This document shows positions 46,990-58,900 of a DNA stretch of 64,000 nt, piece by piece. Each line of letters begins with the position of its first letter. Positions within the stretch are counted from its first letter, which is position 1. Under the pieces are notes generated by a model, which was not told the DNA's origin, ran no database searches, and saw nothing but the letters and a program-made list of their open reading frames with translations. Origin of the DNA: Maylandia zebra (taxonomy: Eukaryota > Chordata > Actinopteri > Cichliformes > Cichlidae); contig NC_135173.1 in assembly GCF_041146795.1 (NCBI RefSeq), positions 68,363,251-68,427,250 of the forward strand, written 5' to 3'. The position numbers were made by a program, and so were the translations under genes.

Positions 46990-49900
46990 GGACGAGCGGC
47001 GAGGTCTATCGCGATAGCTTAATTTCTCTATCGAGTAAAAGTTATATCGCGATACATATCGTTATCGTTCTATCGCCCAGCTCTACCATATACATTTGAA
47101 AATTTGTGATAACGATATAACTGACGATATAATTGACACAAGACAAAATACTTTACAACTCCACAACTTTATTAGTGCAAAAAAACACAAACATTCATCC
47201 ATCTTCTTCCACTTTATCCGGGCCGGGTCGCGGGGGCAGCAGCCTAAGCAGAGAAGCCCACACCTCCCTCTCCCCAGCCACCTCCTCCAGCTTATCCGCA
47301 GGAACACCAAGGCGAGATATACAGGGAGTGCAGAATTATTAGGCAAGTTGTATTTTTGAGGAATAATGTTATTATTGAACAACAACCATGTTCTCAATGA
47401 ACCCAAAAAACTCATTAATATCAAAGCTGAATGTTTTTGGAAGTAGTTTTTAGTTTGTTTTTAGTTTTAGCTATTTTAGGGGGATATCTGTGCGTGCAGG
47501 TGACTATTACTGTGCATAATTATTAGGCAACTTAACAAAAAACAAATATATACCCATTTCAATTATTTATTTTTACCAGTGAAACCAATATAACATCTCC
47601 ACATTCACAAATATACATTTCTGACATTCAAAAACAAAACAAATCAGCGACCAATATAGCCACCTTTCTTTGCAAGGACACTCAAAAGCCTGCCATCCAT
47701 GGATTCTGTCAGTGTTTTGATCTGTTCACCATCAACATTGCGTGCAGCAGCAACCACAGCCTCCCAGACACTGTTCAGAGAGGTGTACTGTTTTCCCTCC
47801 TTGTAAATCTCACATTTGATGATGGACCACAGGTTCTCAATGGGGTTCAGATCAGGTGAACAAGGAGGCCATGTCATTAGTTTTTCTGCTTTTATACCCT
47901 TTCTTGCAGCCACGCTGTGGAGTACTTGGACGCGTGTGATGGAGCATTGTCCTGCATGACAATCATGTTTTTCTTGAAGGATGCAGACTTCTTCCTGTAC
48001 CACTGCTTGAAGAAGGTGTCTTCCAGAAACTGGCAGTAGGACTGGGAGTTGAGCTTGACTCCATCCTCAACCCGAAAAGGCCCCACAAGCTCATCTTTGA
48101 TGATACCAGCCCAAACCAGTACTCCACCTCCACCTTGCTGGCGTCTGAGTGGGACTGGAGCTCTCTGCCCTTTACCAATCCAGCCACGGGCCCATCCATC
48201 TGGCCCATCAAGACTCACTCTCATTTCATCAGTCCATAAAACCTTAGAAAAACCAGTCTTGAGATATTTCTTGGCCCAGTCTTGACGTTTCAGCTTGTGT
48301 GTCTTGTTCAGTGGTGGTCGTCTTTCAGCCTTTCTTACCTTGGCCATGTCTCTGAGTATTGCACACCTTGTGCTTTTGGGCACTCCAGTGATGTTGCAGC
48401 TCTGAAATATGGCCAAACTGGTGGCAAGTGGCATCTTGGCAGCTGCACGCTTGACTTTTCTCAGTTCATGGGCAGTTATTTTGCGCCTTGGGTTTTCCAC
48501 ACGCTTCTTGCGACCCTGTTGACTATTTTGAATGAAACGCTTGATTGTTCGATGATCACGCTTCAGAAGCTTTGCAATTTTGAGACTGCTGCATCCCTCT
48601 GCAAGATATCTCACTATTTTTGACTTTTCTGAGCCTGTCAAGTCCTTCTTTTGACCCATTTTGCCAAAGGAAAGGACGTTGCCTAATAATTATGCACTCC
48701 CTGTAATCTCTCCAGCTTTTGGTCACTACCCACAGCTCGTGGCCATAGGTGAGGGTAGGGACGTAGATCGACCGATAAACTGAGAGCTTCGCTTTTACAC
48801 TCAGCTCCCTCTTCACCACGACGGACCGGTGCAGCGTCCGCATTACTGCAGCCGCTGCACCAATCAGTCTGTCAACCTTCAGCTCCCTTCTCCCAAAAAA
48901 AACTCCATCAGTGTATTTTCACTTAAACAAGCAGCTGTTTTTTATGTGCATTAAAATTATATAAACATGTAACAGTGCAAATGCAATTCCTTGCTGGCAG
49001 TTTAACCAAAAGGCATTTCCAGTGGAAACTGGCCGACATCCTCAGCACAACCATGTAGAATGAATAACGACGGCCCGCTAGCATGCGCTACCAAAAATAG
49101 TGCTTTGTTGTGTATCTGACGGACGAAAGCTGAACCAGTTCCAGTGAAGCTGCAGCATTTTTACAAACCAGTTCTGGTTCATCTGTTTCACTCAACGATC
49201 CACTTTCACTCTTCTCGTTCTGCGTCGCCGCCGTGCTTTTTCCGCCATGTGCGTATGAAAACAAAGGCACTGCACATGCGCGTTTTTACCCATATTCTAT
49301 CGCCATGTTTCATTTTCTTATCGTTGCCCAACGTTACACCGGTGTTACCGTGAGCGGTATGATATGGCGCAGCACTAGTCCAGACCCTAAAGCCTGATTC
49401 CTGTTAAACTCAGTTTTATTTGTATGGCTCCAGATCACAACAGCAGACGTCTCAAGGCGGTTTATGCTGTCAGGTGACAATAAAACAGAGAAACCTTTGA
49501 GCAAACGCTCCTCGTCTTCACTCCTCAGGCTAGCGCTTTGTCAACCCACCGGCCAGCGGAGTGGCCCGAGGTTCTGTCGGGTCCCTCGTCAGCCCTCTGC
49601 CTCCGTCTGAGATCCAGAGAGAGGCTGATCTGCCTGTTGCTTGTAATAAATACTGCTCCGGCTGAATGAGGAGGAGCAAGGATGGTCTGTGGCCAATAGT
49701 GGAGGTGTAACCCCGCCCCCTGTCATTCTGTCTTTGAGAGCTAGTCTGAGGTTTTCCTGCTCCTCAGCGGTTTTCCCTGCATCCAGGCAGCAGCTCTCAT
49801 TCTTAAAGAAGAGGACGGTGTGGACCGCCCTCATCGTCAGCTCTCAGCACTGTCAAATTTACCTGAAAACCAACGTGTATGTTCCAGGTGGGTCAAGGTG

Positions 49901-52900
49901 GGACTTTAAAACCATAATTAAAAACTGCTTCCTCTCAGATGGGGATGGCTCTGTGTTTTGGCAGAGAGACGAAGTAAGGCGTGAAGTTTAAATAGACATT
50001 TAACCTGCTGTCAGACAGGAAGTGGAGATGTTCTGCACCAGACTTCATTCACAGAAGCTGCAGTTTTACCTCAGAGAGAGACGGTAGATGTTTGAGTGCC
50101 GCCTTGATGGGCAGCCAAGGATTGAAGAAGGTCAAAGGTGCTGTTCCCGTCACGGGGAATAAATGATCTTTATTTCTTTAACGTGATAAGTGGTTCTCTT
50201 TGTTTTGGCACCAACTAAACATTAGGTTGGATTTCCTTCCAGCTCTCCTGTGGTTGCACTCACGTGTTTGATTTCTCTCTTGTCTTCTCTGTCCTCCGTC
50301 CAGATGGAGTCTCCAGTCTCCACCCCAGCTCCTCCCCCTCTCCACCTCCTCGGCTCCGTCCCCAGCAGCGGCGACATCTCGTCTCCCTGCGAGCAGATCA
50401 TGGTCCGCACACGCTCGATCGCCGTGAACACCGTTGACGCGGCGCTGGCGACCGAGCCGGAGTGCCTGGGACCCTGTGAGCCGGGAACCAGCGTGAACCT
50501 GGAGGGCATCGTGTGGCAGGAGACGGAGGACGGTGAGAAAAGCGTTATCGCAGTAGATGGCTGCGTAGTTTTATTTTACGTGTGTTTATTTGAAGAACAA
50601 AATGAGCGCTCATCAGAGGCACTCGCACTACCCCGGCCTGAACATCGTTTCCCATTCTGCTGAAGAAGAGCCGTGCACACGAACAACGAACCAAACAAGA
50701 AGCGAGAGACTCTCGGTTTCTGCAGCAAACCTTTACGAGCTGCGACGGCGAGCGGACACCGCGCTGTCTTCCTGTCAATCCAAATTATTCCAAAAAGAAA
50801 GCTTTTCTGCACCTTCACTCCACAAAACTCCCGTTAGATTAGAGAAAAGGTGCTTCATTAATGCTCTGATGTTTCACTGACCTCTCACTGCTGCTGAGCC
50901 TCATGCAGCTGCAGTGGGACCAATAACTCAGCCACAAAAATGAAATGATTGGTCCGTCAGTACTTTTTCTTTGCCTTTGGCTGTTGCAGAGAAAAAAACA
51001 CCTTCTGATATACTGTAACAAACACATGCATCAGTTTTATCAGCTTGGGTTGAACGTTCATGACTCCACCCCTCTGAGCAGGTGTGATGTGCGTCCAGAG
51101 CTGCCGATGCTGAGCCAGTGTGGAGCTCTGTGAAAAGATCAGGTCCAGTTTATTGTCTGGATTACGGCCCTGCTGAACAGTCGTGCATCTCAGTTTTTAT
51201 TCAGTGACGTCCTGTGAGCGTGTCTGCACGTCCTGTGGACGCCGAATGCAGAGTGGCGTGTAGCTGGAGGAAAACCTGTGTGGAGGTGATAGGCTCGGGC
51301 AGGAAGCTGTTCATTAGAAGTGCTCCTGTTAGTGGAAAGCTCTGCTGAAGTACTCAATCTCACTCTTTAATTAGCTCCACTGTCAGCCAATCACTGATGC
51401 GGTTCGACCTCAGAAACCCGCCGAGCGTGACGCTGGTATGAAAGCGTTCGACATCTGCGTCCCAGCCGGGGAGGAAAGTCGCATCTAGACGTCTGCTTCC
51501 TGCTGCACTCGCAGCTTCCGTGCTTTGATACAGTCACGTCAGCACATCGAAGAAAGGAGCTGTAAGTGTGGGGAGTTACTCTGAGGACTCATTTGTTAAA
51601 GTGGAGACCCCAGAGGGGAGGAGCTTAACTCCTATCCCTTCATCCTAATTGTGGGGTCAGAAAACTTTTGGCTTTTTCAAACCAACAAAAAATGATGTTT
51701 GTACTTCAATGTGAAGTCTTTTGTTTTGTTTTTTTGTTTGTTTGTTTTTTTAATAACTGCACTAGAGATGGACCGATCCGATATTACGTATCGGTATCGG
51801 CCCGATACTGACGTAAATTACTGGATCGGATATTGGAGAGAAATAAAAAATGTAATACGATCCATTAAATATCAAAAAAGCACCTCACAAAACTTGCAAC
51901 ACGGCGTAACTCGGCTCATAACCGTAGCACGTCGCAACAGTGTGGTCACGTGATAGAGAGGCTGTGGCGTGCCCTGTGGTCTGGTAGCGAGGCTACAAAT
52001 ACTCAACCAAACCAGCATTTCATCAACCGATATATGGAGCGACTGCCTCTTCTTGCTGCTGCTTCAATCATGAAACTGATCAATGATCAGCTGATCGTCT
52101 CTCTTCTTTGTTTTTGGCCCACTTTGCACCAGAAAGAGGAAACCAGCGGCTGAACAGCAGCAGCACGTTTAAGCTTAAACTGTTGTTAGAATTTATTTAA
52201 TATTACTTTCTACTCGAGGATCTTTTTCTACAGCTGACGGCTGGTAACTGTGCAGGGGCGGATCTAGCAAAGTTTAGCCAGGGGGGCCGATAGGGCATGA
52301 ACAGGGAAAAGGGGGCACAAAGACATACTTTTCTTTCTTATTCTCATTTAAAATGTCGAGCTTTTAATAAATAATTATCTGACACCCAAAGTTTTAATCT
52401 GATGTAAAATGTATAAAGTCCATTACTGTATATAGTAACTGTTAAGTCTAATATACCCTAGTAAGCTATAGTACTTTTTCCTTTGGGAACCATCTGTGCA
52501 GTCTGCAATTTTGTTGAAGGAAGATGTTGAATCTATTTAATATTTCTTGAAAAATAATTGATTTCTGTGCATTTTTTTTCTCACACTGCATCAAATTAAG
52601 GTTGATTACGTCGATTAAGCATCATGAGGTGGAGCGTGAGGGGTGGTTCCCTATTTTTTTTTTTTTTGCTGGGAGTTTGCAACCTTATTAGTTTGGTTGC
52701 CTAATATTTCTGCTAAGTACTCTTTAAAATACCAGAATAGGGAGGATGGTGCAGGTTTAAGTTTACTAGATTGATCAGTTTTGCTGAACTATGAAATATT
52801 TTGGGTGCAGTGCATTTTTTACATACAGTATAACAGAATAGCTTTAGTGTTGTTTATTTAAACTTGAGTATGAACTTATACAAAATGCAGCAAGATATAT

Positions 52901-55900
52901 AAAAAAAAACAGTTTTATTGATTAAAGAAAACTGTATCAGATTCATATCAGTGTCGGCCGATATCCAAATTTATGATATACATTTATGATAGTGCTAGCT
53001 AAAAACGTAATCTGCATCAGCTGACGAGGAACTGGCTCATAAAAGCACCTGAGGGTGTTACACATCACCAGCATTCATCCGCAGAGAGGCCTCCAGAGTA
53101 AGTCCGCAGCCCCAGCTTCTAATGAGCCAATCAGCTGCTTGGATGGTAAAACGGAAAGTCCAGAGCAGCCGAGAGAAGACGGCGACAGGCGCCGAGTGAA
53201 AAAGTGAAAGCAATGTGCAGGAAATCCCCCTGTAAGTTTGGCTGAAAGCCAAGGTAAATAAATATGTTTTAAGACGTGATTTAAAAACAGATAAGGAAGG
53301 TCCTGTCTAACATGTAAAGGCAACTCATTCCACAGTTTTGGTGCTGCCACAGCAAACGCCCGATCCCCTCTGAGCTCACGATTAGTCCTGGGCTCGCTCA
53401 GGAGGAGCTGGTCTGCCCACCTGAGGGGCCGGGAGGGTATGTGTGGATGAAGAGCTCAGAGAGGTACAGAGGGGCAGCATTGGACAGATATTTAAAAACA
53501 AATAAAAGCAGCTTAAAATGATCCTAAAATGCACGGGCAGCCAATGAAGTGAATATAAAACTGGGTGATGTGCTCACATCTACGAGTGCCAGTCAAAAGA
53601 CGTGCAGCAGCATTCTGAGCTAGCTGCAGTCGAAGAACAGAAGATCGACTCACCCCAAAATGAAGAGAATCACAGTAACCCAGCCGAGCGGTTGCAAAGA
53701 CACGGATTACTGTTTCAAAGTGCCAGCTGCCTCAGATGAAAGAAACTAGACCTTACAACCGACCCGATCTGGCTTTCAAGCTTAAGTTCAGGATTTCGGG
53801 GTTTGCAAAGCAACACACGGAACAGCAGCGGAGGAGGTCTGAACACCATTACTTCAGTGTTAGAATCATTAAAACAAAGAAAGTTTAGCGCCAACCACGA
53901 CTTGACGTCCTCCAGACATGTTCGTAAGCGATTTACAGACGACCCATCTTTCTTTTTAAGAGGAATATGAATCTGGCAGTCATCTGCAGAACAGTGAAAC
54001 GAGAGTCCGTGTCTCCTAAAAATTGAGCCCAAGGGAGGTAAATAAAGCGAAAGCAGGATAGGGCCCAGAACGGAACCCTGTGGTACTCCATGAGACAGCG
54101 GAGCACGGGAGGACTCCGTTTGTTAAGTAAGACCTGAACCATTTCAGAACCTGTTACACCGACACACTGCTCCAAACACGAGATTGAAATTTCATGGTCT
54201 ACAGTGTCAAATGCAGCAGTTAAATCGAGTAAGATAAGAAGGACACTTTCACCAGAATCGCATGATAAAATATGTCATTAAAATTCTTAAAAGTGCTGAT
54301 TCAGTGCTATGCATTGCTTTAAAACCAGACTGGAAAATCATCTGAACATTTTGTGCATTCAAAAACGGGATCAATTACATGCTACTTTTTCCAAGCGCAG
54401 CTTAGATATTAGATATCAACAGCGTTTGTATCTAGCCCAGGTTTCTTAAGAAGTGGTTGCACAATTGCATCTTTGAAATTCTTTGGAACCACACCTGAAG
54501 TAAGGCTGCTTTTTAAAATGGTTAAAATAGTTGAACCTGTGGTAGAAGAAACTTCTTTCAGAAAACGGGGAGGGATGGCATCGTAGGGCGAGCCTACAGG
54601 CTTTAGATGATCCACCACCTCCTGTAGCTGAGCAAGAGTAACCGACTCTGTTGAAAGACAGCCGAGCAAACTGGAGGATCAGAGGCGTCAGATGTGGGCA
54701 AAGTAATCCGCGCCCTAGCCGAGGCTACCTTCTTTATAAAGAAGTGCAGAAACTTTTCACACATTTCATGTGACGGCTCAAAACTGAGATCAGAAAGAGG
54801 GCTTAAACAATATGTGTGGTTTCTGATAATTCACCATAATAATGTTTGCAAAGTGTTTCCGCTTTGCTTCTTTTAATGTAAGCTGATATAAGGCCCAGCG
54901 CTCTCTTTAATTTTGTAAAGCTGTAAGAAATTCAAAACTCAAGTTGAGTTTAACTGAGCCGAAACACAGTGCTGAAAGAACCTCCGTGCCGAGTAGCTAA
55001 AAATGTCTCGTGTTCATGGTTTGCCTGTGTGTTTTTCTGCAGGTATGCTGGTTGTGAACGTCACCTGGAGGAACAAGACGTACGTTGGAACTCTGCTGGA
55101 CTGCACGCGGCACGACTGGGCGCCGCCGAGGTACAGAAACGACTCAGGCTCACGCCGTTCGGCCGAGATCTCGAGTATAAAACAAGCTCGTTCTTGCTAC
55201 GCTCAGTCACCACCATGTAAACACGTAGACACGTGTCAGGGACAAACATACAGATGAGCCTGTAGTGAGACACGTGGTCGATACCTGCAGACGTAAACAC
55301 AGGGAAAGGCTGTAGGTTTCATGCAGGTAAACAAAACAACTTATTATTGCTCATTAATAAGACAAACGTAAGTCTCATCCAATTACTCGATGGAGTAATC
55401 AATACTCGATTACTGATAATGGACAGCTGCGGCTCTGTGCGCTGTACGATGGTTTGTTTGAGTCAGCTGCGTGACACCTTTGGTTACCTTTGGTACAGGT
55501 GAGGTCAGGTGTGTCTTTCGGCTCGCTGATGTCCACCTCTGTGTTTTTAGGTTCTGCGAGTCTCCCACCAGTGACGTGGAAATGCGGAGCGGCCGCGGTC
55601 GAGGTAAGAGGATGCGTCCCAGCAGCAACACGCCGTTGAACGACAACAGCAACTCGTCGGACAATAAAGGCAGCGGCAGCAGTAAGACGCGCGGCGCCAC
55701 GGCCAACAGCAAAGGGCGGCGTGGGAGTCAGACGGCTGGCTGCGGCGAAGACGCCAAAGCCAGCCCGTCCTCCGCTAAGAGGAAGACAAAGCCCGCCTCA
55801 GATATGGACCCCACCTCCAGCTCAGAGGACACCAAAGCGTCAAAGCGCATGAGAACGAACTCGACCGGCGCCGGGACGCCTCTGCCTGGAAGCAAAGCCG

Positions 55901-58900
55901 ATTCACTGCCGCCGCCACAGCTGGACCGGACCTGCCCCTCCCCCGTCCTCATCGACTGCCCCCACCCCAACTGCAACAAGAAGTACAAGCATATCAACGG
56001 ACTGAAGTACCACCAGGCCCGCGCCCACAACGACCAGGACGTCCGACTGGACCAGGACGGTGACAGCGAGTACGGGGACGACCCCGCCCTCCATCCCGAA
56101 CCCGCCTCCTGCAACGGCGCCGCCATCTCGCCTGCTCGCTCCACTACACCGAAGGGTCGGGGCTTCGATGCCCCCTCGCCCTCACCAGGCAAGCTGACAT
56201 CAAAGGTTAAAAAGAAGACGAGCGAGGCTGAGCCTGAGGTGACGGACGGTGGCGAGGAGGGGGCGTGTTTGACTGACGAGGCCAGTAATGACGGCATGGA
56301 CGACAGGAAGGTCAAGAAAATGACGGCCGGGGGGAAAGCTGAGAAACTGGGACAGAAAGGCTTGAAGCTGACTCGCCCCGCCGGCGCGCCCGGAGTTCCC
56401 TCGCCATACTCCCTCCAAGCATCCTCCCCCGCTCTTGGCTCAGTGGTACAGTCCGTACCCAAAAGCCCCCAGCTGAAAAACGTCCAGCCTAAACCCGCGC
56501 CCCTCACTGACCCCGCCTCCAGCCCCGCCCATTCCAAGGACAAGAAAAAGAAAGACAAAAAGAAGAGGGACGGCGGAAAGGAAGAGGACAGCCCGAAGGC
56601 GATGGGTAAGGCGGGGAGGCCAGAGGAGGGCAAGAGCCCCTACTCTGAGGCGTCAGACGCTTTGCTCAACGGCTCCTCAGAAGCTCAGCAGAGCCGGCTC
56701 GCCAGCATCAAAGCCGAAGCCGACAAGGTGTACAGTTTCTCCGACAACGCACCCAGCCCGTCCATCGGCGTGGCCAGCAGGATGGAGGCCGGCCTGGCGC
56801 CCACGCTTCACATGACCCAGAACGGAGCCGACAACGCATCGGTCAAGACCGGTAGCCCCGCCTACTCTGACATCTCTGATGCTGGGGAGGACGGCGAGGG
56901 TAAGGCAGAGGGGGTAAAGGTCAAGCCAGAGCCTGACCAGGGACCTCGTGAGAGCGCCAAGAAGGCGCTGTTTCCCCCTCAGGCGTCCAGTAAAGATTCG
57001 CCGTACTACCCCAGCTACGACGCCTACTACTCCCCCACCTATGCCAACCCCAGCCCGGGACCAGCGCCTGCAGCACCACCTCATGGTGAGATAGCACAAG
57101 TGAAAGTGAAGAAAGAGGAGGAGCTTGAGGTGGGAGAGGAGGGAAAACTGAAGGAGGAGCCTCAGGAGGAGAGAAAGGTGGAGCCAGGGCCTCCGCAGCC
57201 ATCAGTCATCCAGCAGCGCTCCAACATGTACGCCCAGCCGCTCTATTACAACCAGTACTACGTCCCTCCCTACTCCTACTCCCACGAGCAGGCCTACCAC
57301 GCCCACCTCTTGGCCTCCAACCCTGCCTACCGTCAACACTTCGAGGAGCAGCGACAGCGCCACGCTGACAAGAAGGCGGAGAGCAAAGAGCGCGAGGCTT
57401 CCGTGAAAGAAGAGTGGAAGCAGAAGGCATCGGTACCGCCCACTCTGTCAAGGGCGCCCAGCCTCACGGATCTGGGCGCCAGGGGAGGCGTGAACCCAGC
57501 GAAGCCCAAAGAGCCCGCCACGGCTTCGGAACAGGCCAAGTCGGTCATCATGGCGAAGGGAGAGGACTCCAAGGCGCCCGCCGCCCAGCCCGAGGGTTTG
57601 AAGATCAAGCTGAGTGAAGGAGGGCATCACGGGAAAGAAGAGCCAAAGTCAGGGGCAGAGCCGGGCCGAGCAGCGAGCGTCGAAGCTGCCATGTGGTACA
57701 GACAGGTACAGGTGTCCTCCCTCTGTCACGGCACGTTCCACCTCGCTTGTGTTTTAAGATTGATTGAGGTTAGTTTGATGCTGATGAAGGTTTCTCCCTC
57801 TCTGCAGGAGCCCGACTCACGTCTGTGGTCCTACGTCTACCCCAGCAAATACTCGGAGGCTCCCAAACTTCAGGAGGACGACAGGTGGAAGGAGGAGCGG
57901 GACAGGAAGGTGAAGGAAGAGAGGCCGCGGCCCAAGGAGAGCCTCCAGAAAGACGAGGCGGCGAAGGAGGTGGCGGAGGGTAGGACGCAGCTGCCCCCCG
58001 AGGAGCTCCGCGGGGGCGGGAAGGAGGCGCGCCCGCCTCACATGCAATTCCCCTCGCCGCTGGCCCAGCATCAGGGCTACGTGCCCTACATGCACGGACC
58101 GTACGCCTACAGCCAGGGCTACGAGCCGAGCCACCCCGGGTACAGAGGCATGCCCTCGGTCATGATGCAGAATTACCCAGGTGAGAAACTCAAACACGAC
58201 ATAAAGCAGGCGCAGCACAAAGAGAGCGCGAGGGCGGCGAGGGCTGGAGAGTGAAAACCAGCGAGGAGTTAAATTAAAAGCCACGTTTCTTTGTGGCGTC
58301 CGAGGGACGAGCGAGTGCCAGCTGTTGGTTTTGGTTTCTGTTTAGGCTCGCCGGTAAACCTGCCGACTGTTCACGGTGATACGGCTTCAGGAAGCTGAAC
58401 TTCAACATGCAACTTCCTCTAAAATCCACCAATTTTCACTTTTTTCCACATTTCTGTGTAAACAAATGAGATCAGGCTGTTTTAGACCAGCCGACGCTTC
58501 AAATCTACTTCTGCTCATTTTCATTCACGTTATTAATATAAAATTAGACGAATGCGACGCACGGCCCCGGATGATCAGACTTTCACTGGCCCCCGAAAGA
58601 AAGCACGGTAGAGGAGTCGATGCTGAGAGCTCGACCGAACTCTGACAGGTTTAAAGATCTTTAAGCTATCTCGCCACTGCACGTGTAATCCTGGCTACGG
58701 TGGCCACTGTGGGACAAACATGCTGGTCAACAAAGACGCATCAAAGTCACTGTTACTGTTGCTTGCCTCACACTGTAAGTGGCCTTGTGGAAACGGTTGT
58801 GGCGCTTTAGACTGAGGTGAGAAGGAATAGGATGAGATTTTGTTAAGGTGGCGTTGTCTCGTTCCTTCCTGTCATGTGTTTGGTGAAGGATAAAACACGT

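Larger units (their letters stand above)
47207..48895 (-). mobile_element. LINE 3' fragment inserted in the cgatat element and split by a Tc1 element
   Basis: 47207-47319 and 48706-48895 together make one LINE C-terminal fragment. On the - strand, 48843-48717 reads a [20 protein letters not shown] block followed by [16 protein letters not shown]. The other half carries the typical ggccgggtcgcgggggcagc end. A ccatc repeat at both outer borders may be its target duplication. Confidence 0.75.
47091..49376. mobile_element. Second copy of the cgatat-type element, interrupted by LINE and Tc1 insertions
   Basis: 47099-47180 matches 38770-38845, and 48910-49060 matches 38865-39010, so the two parts belong to one element split by 1.7 kb of inserted DNA. 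The extreme left terminus is replaced by another MITE end, and the right end (ggcgcagcactag) is diverged. Confidence 0.75.

Noticed and set aside
55471..55550. N-terminal extension of the large znf609 exon from an ATG at 55471
   Set aside because: This lies before the acceptor TTTTAG at 55550, and exon 4 joins precisely in phase to FCESPTSD.
58181..58254. C-terminal end of znf609 at 58254
   Set aside because: A strong donor GTGAGA follows ACCCAG at 58180, and two further exons continue the family sequence to the conserved C-terminus.
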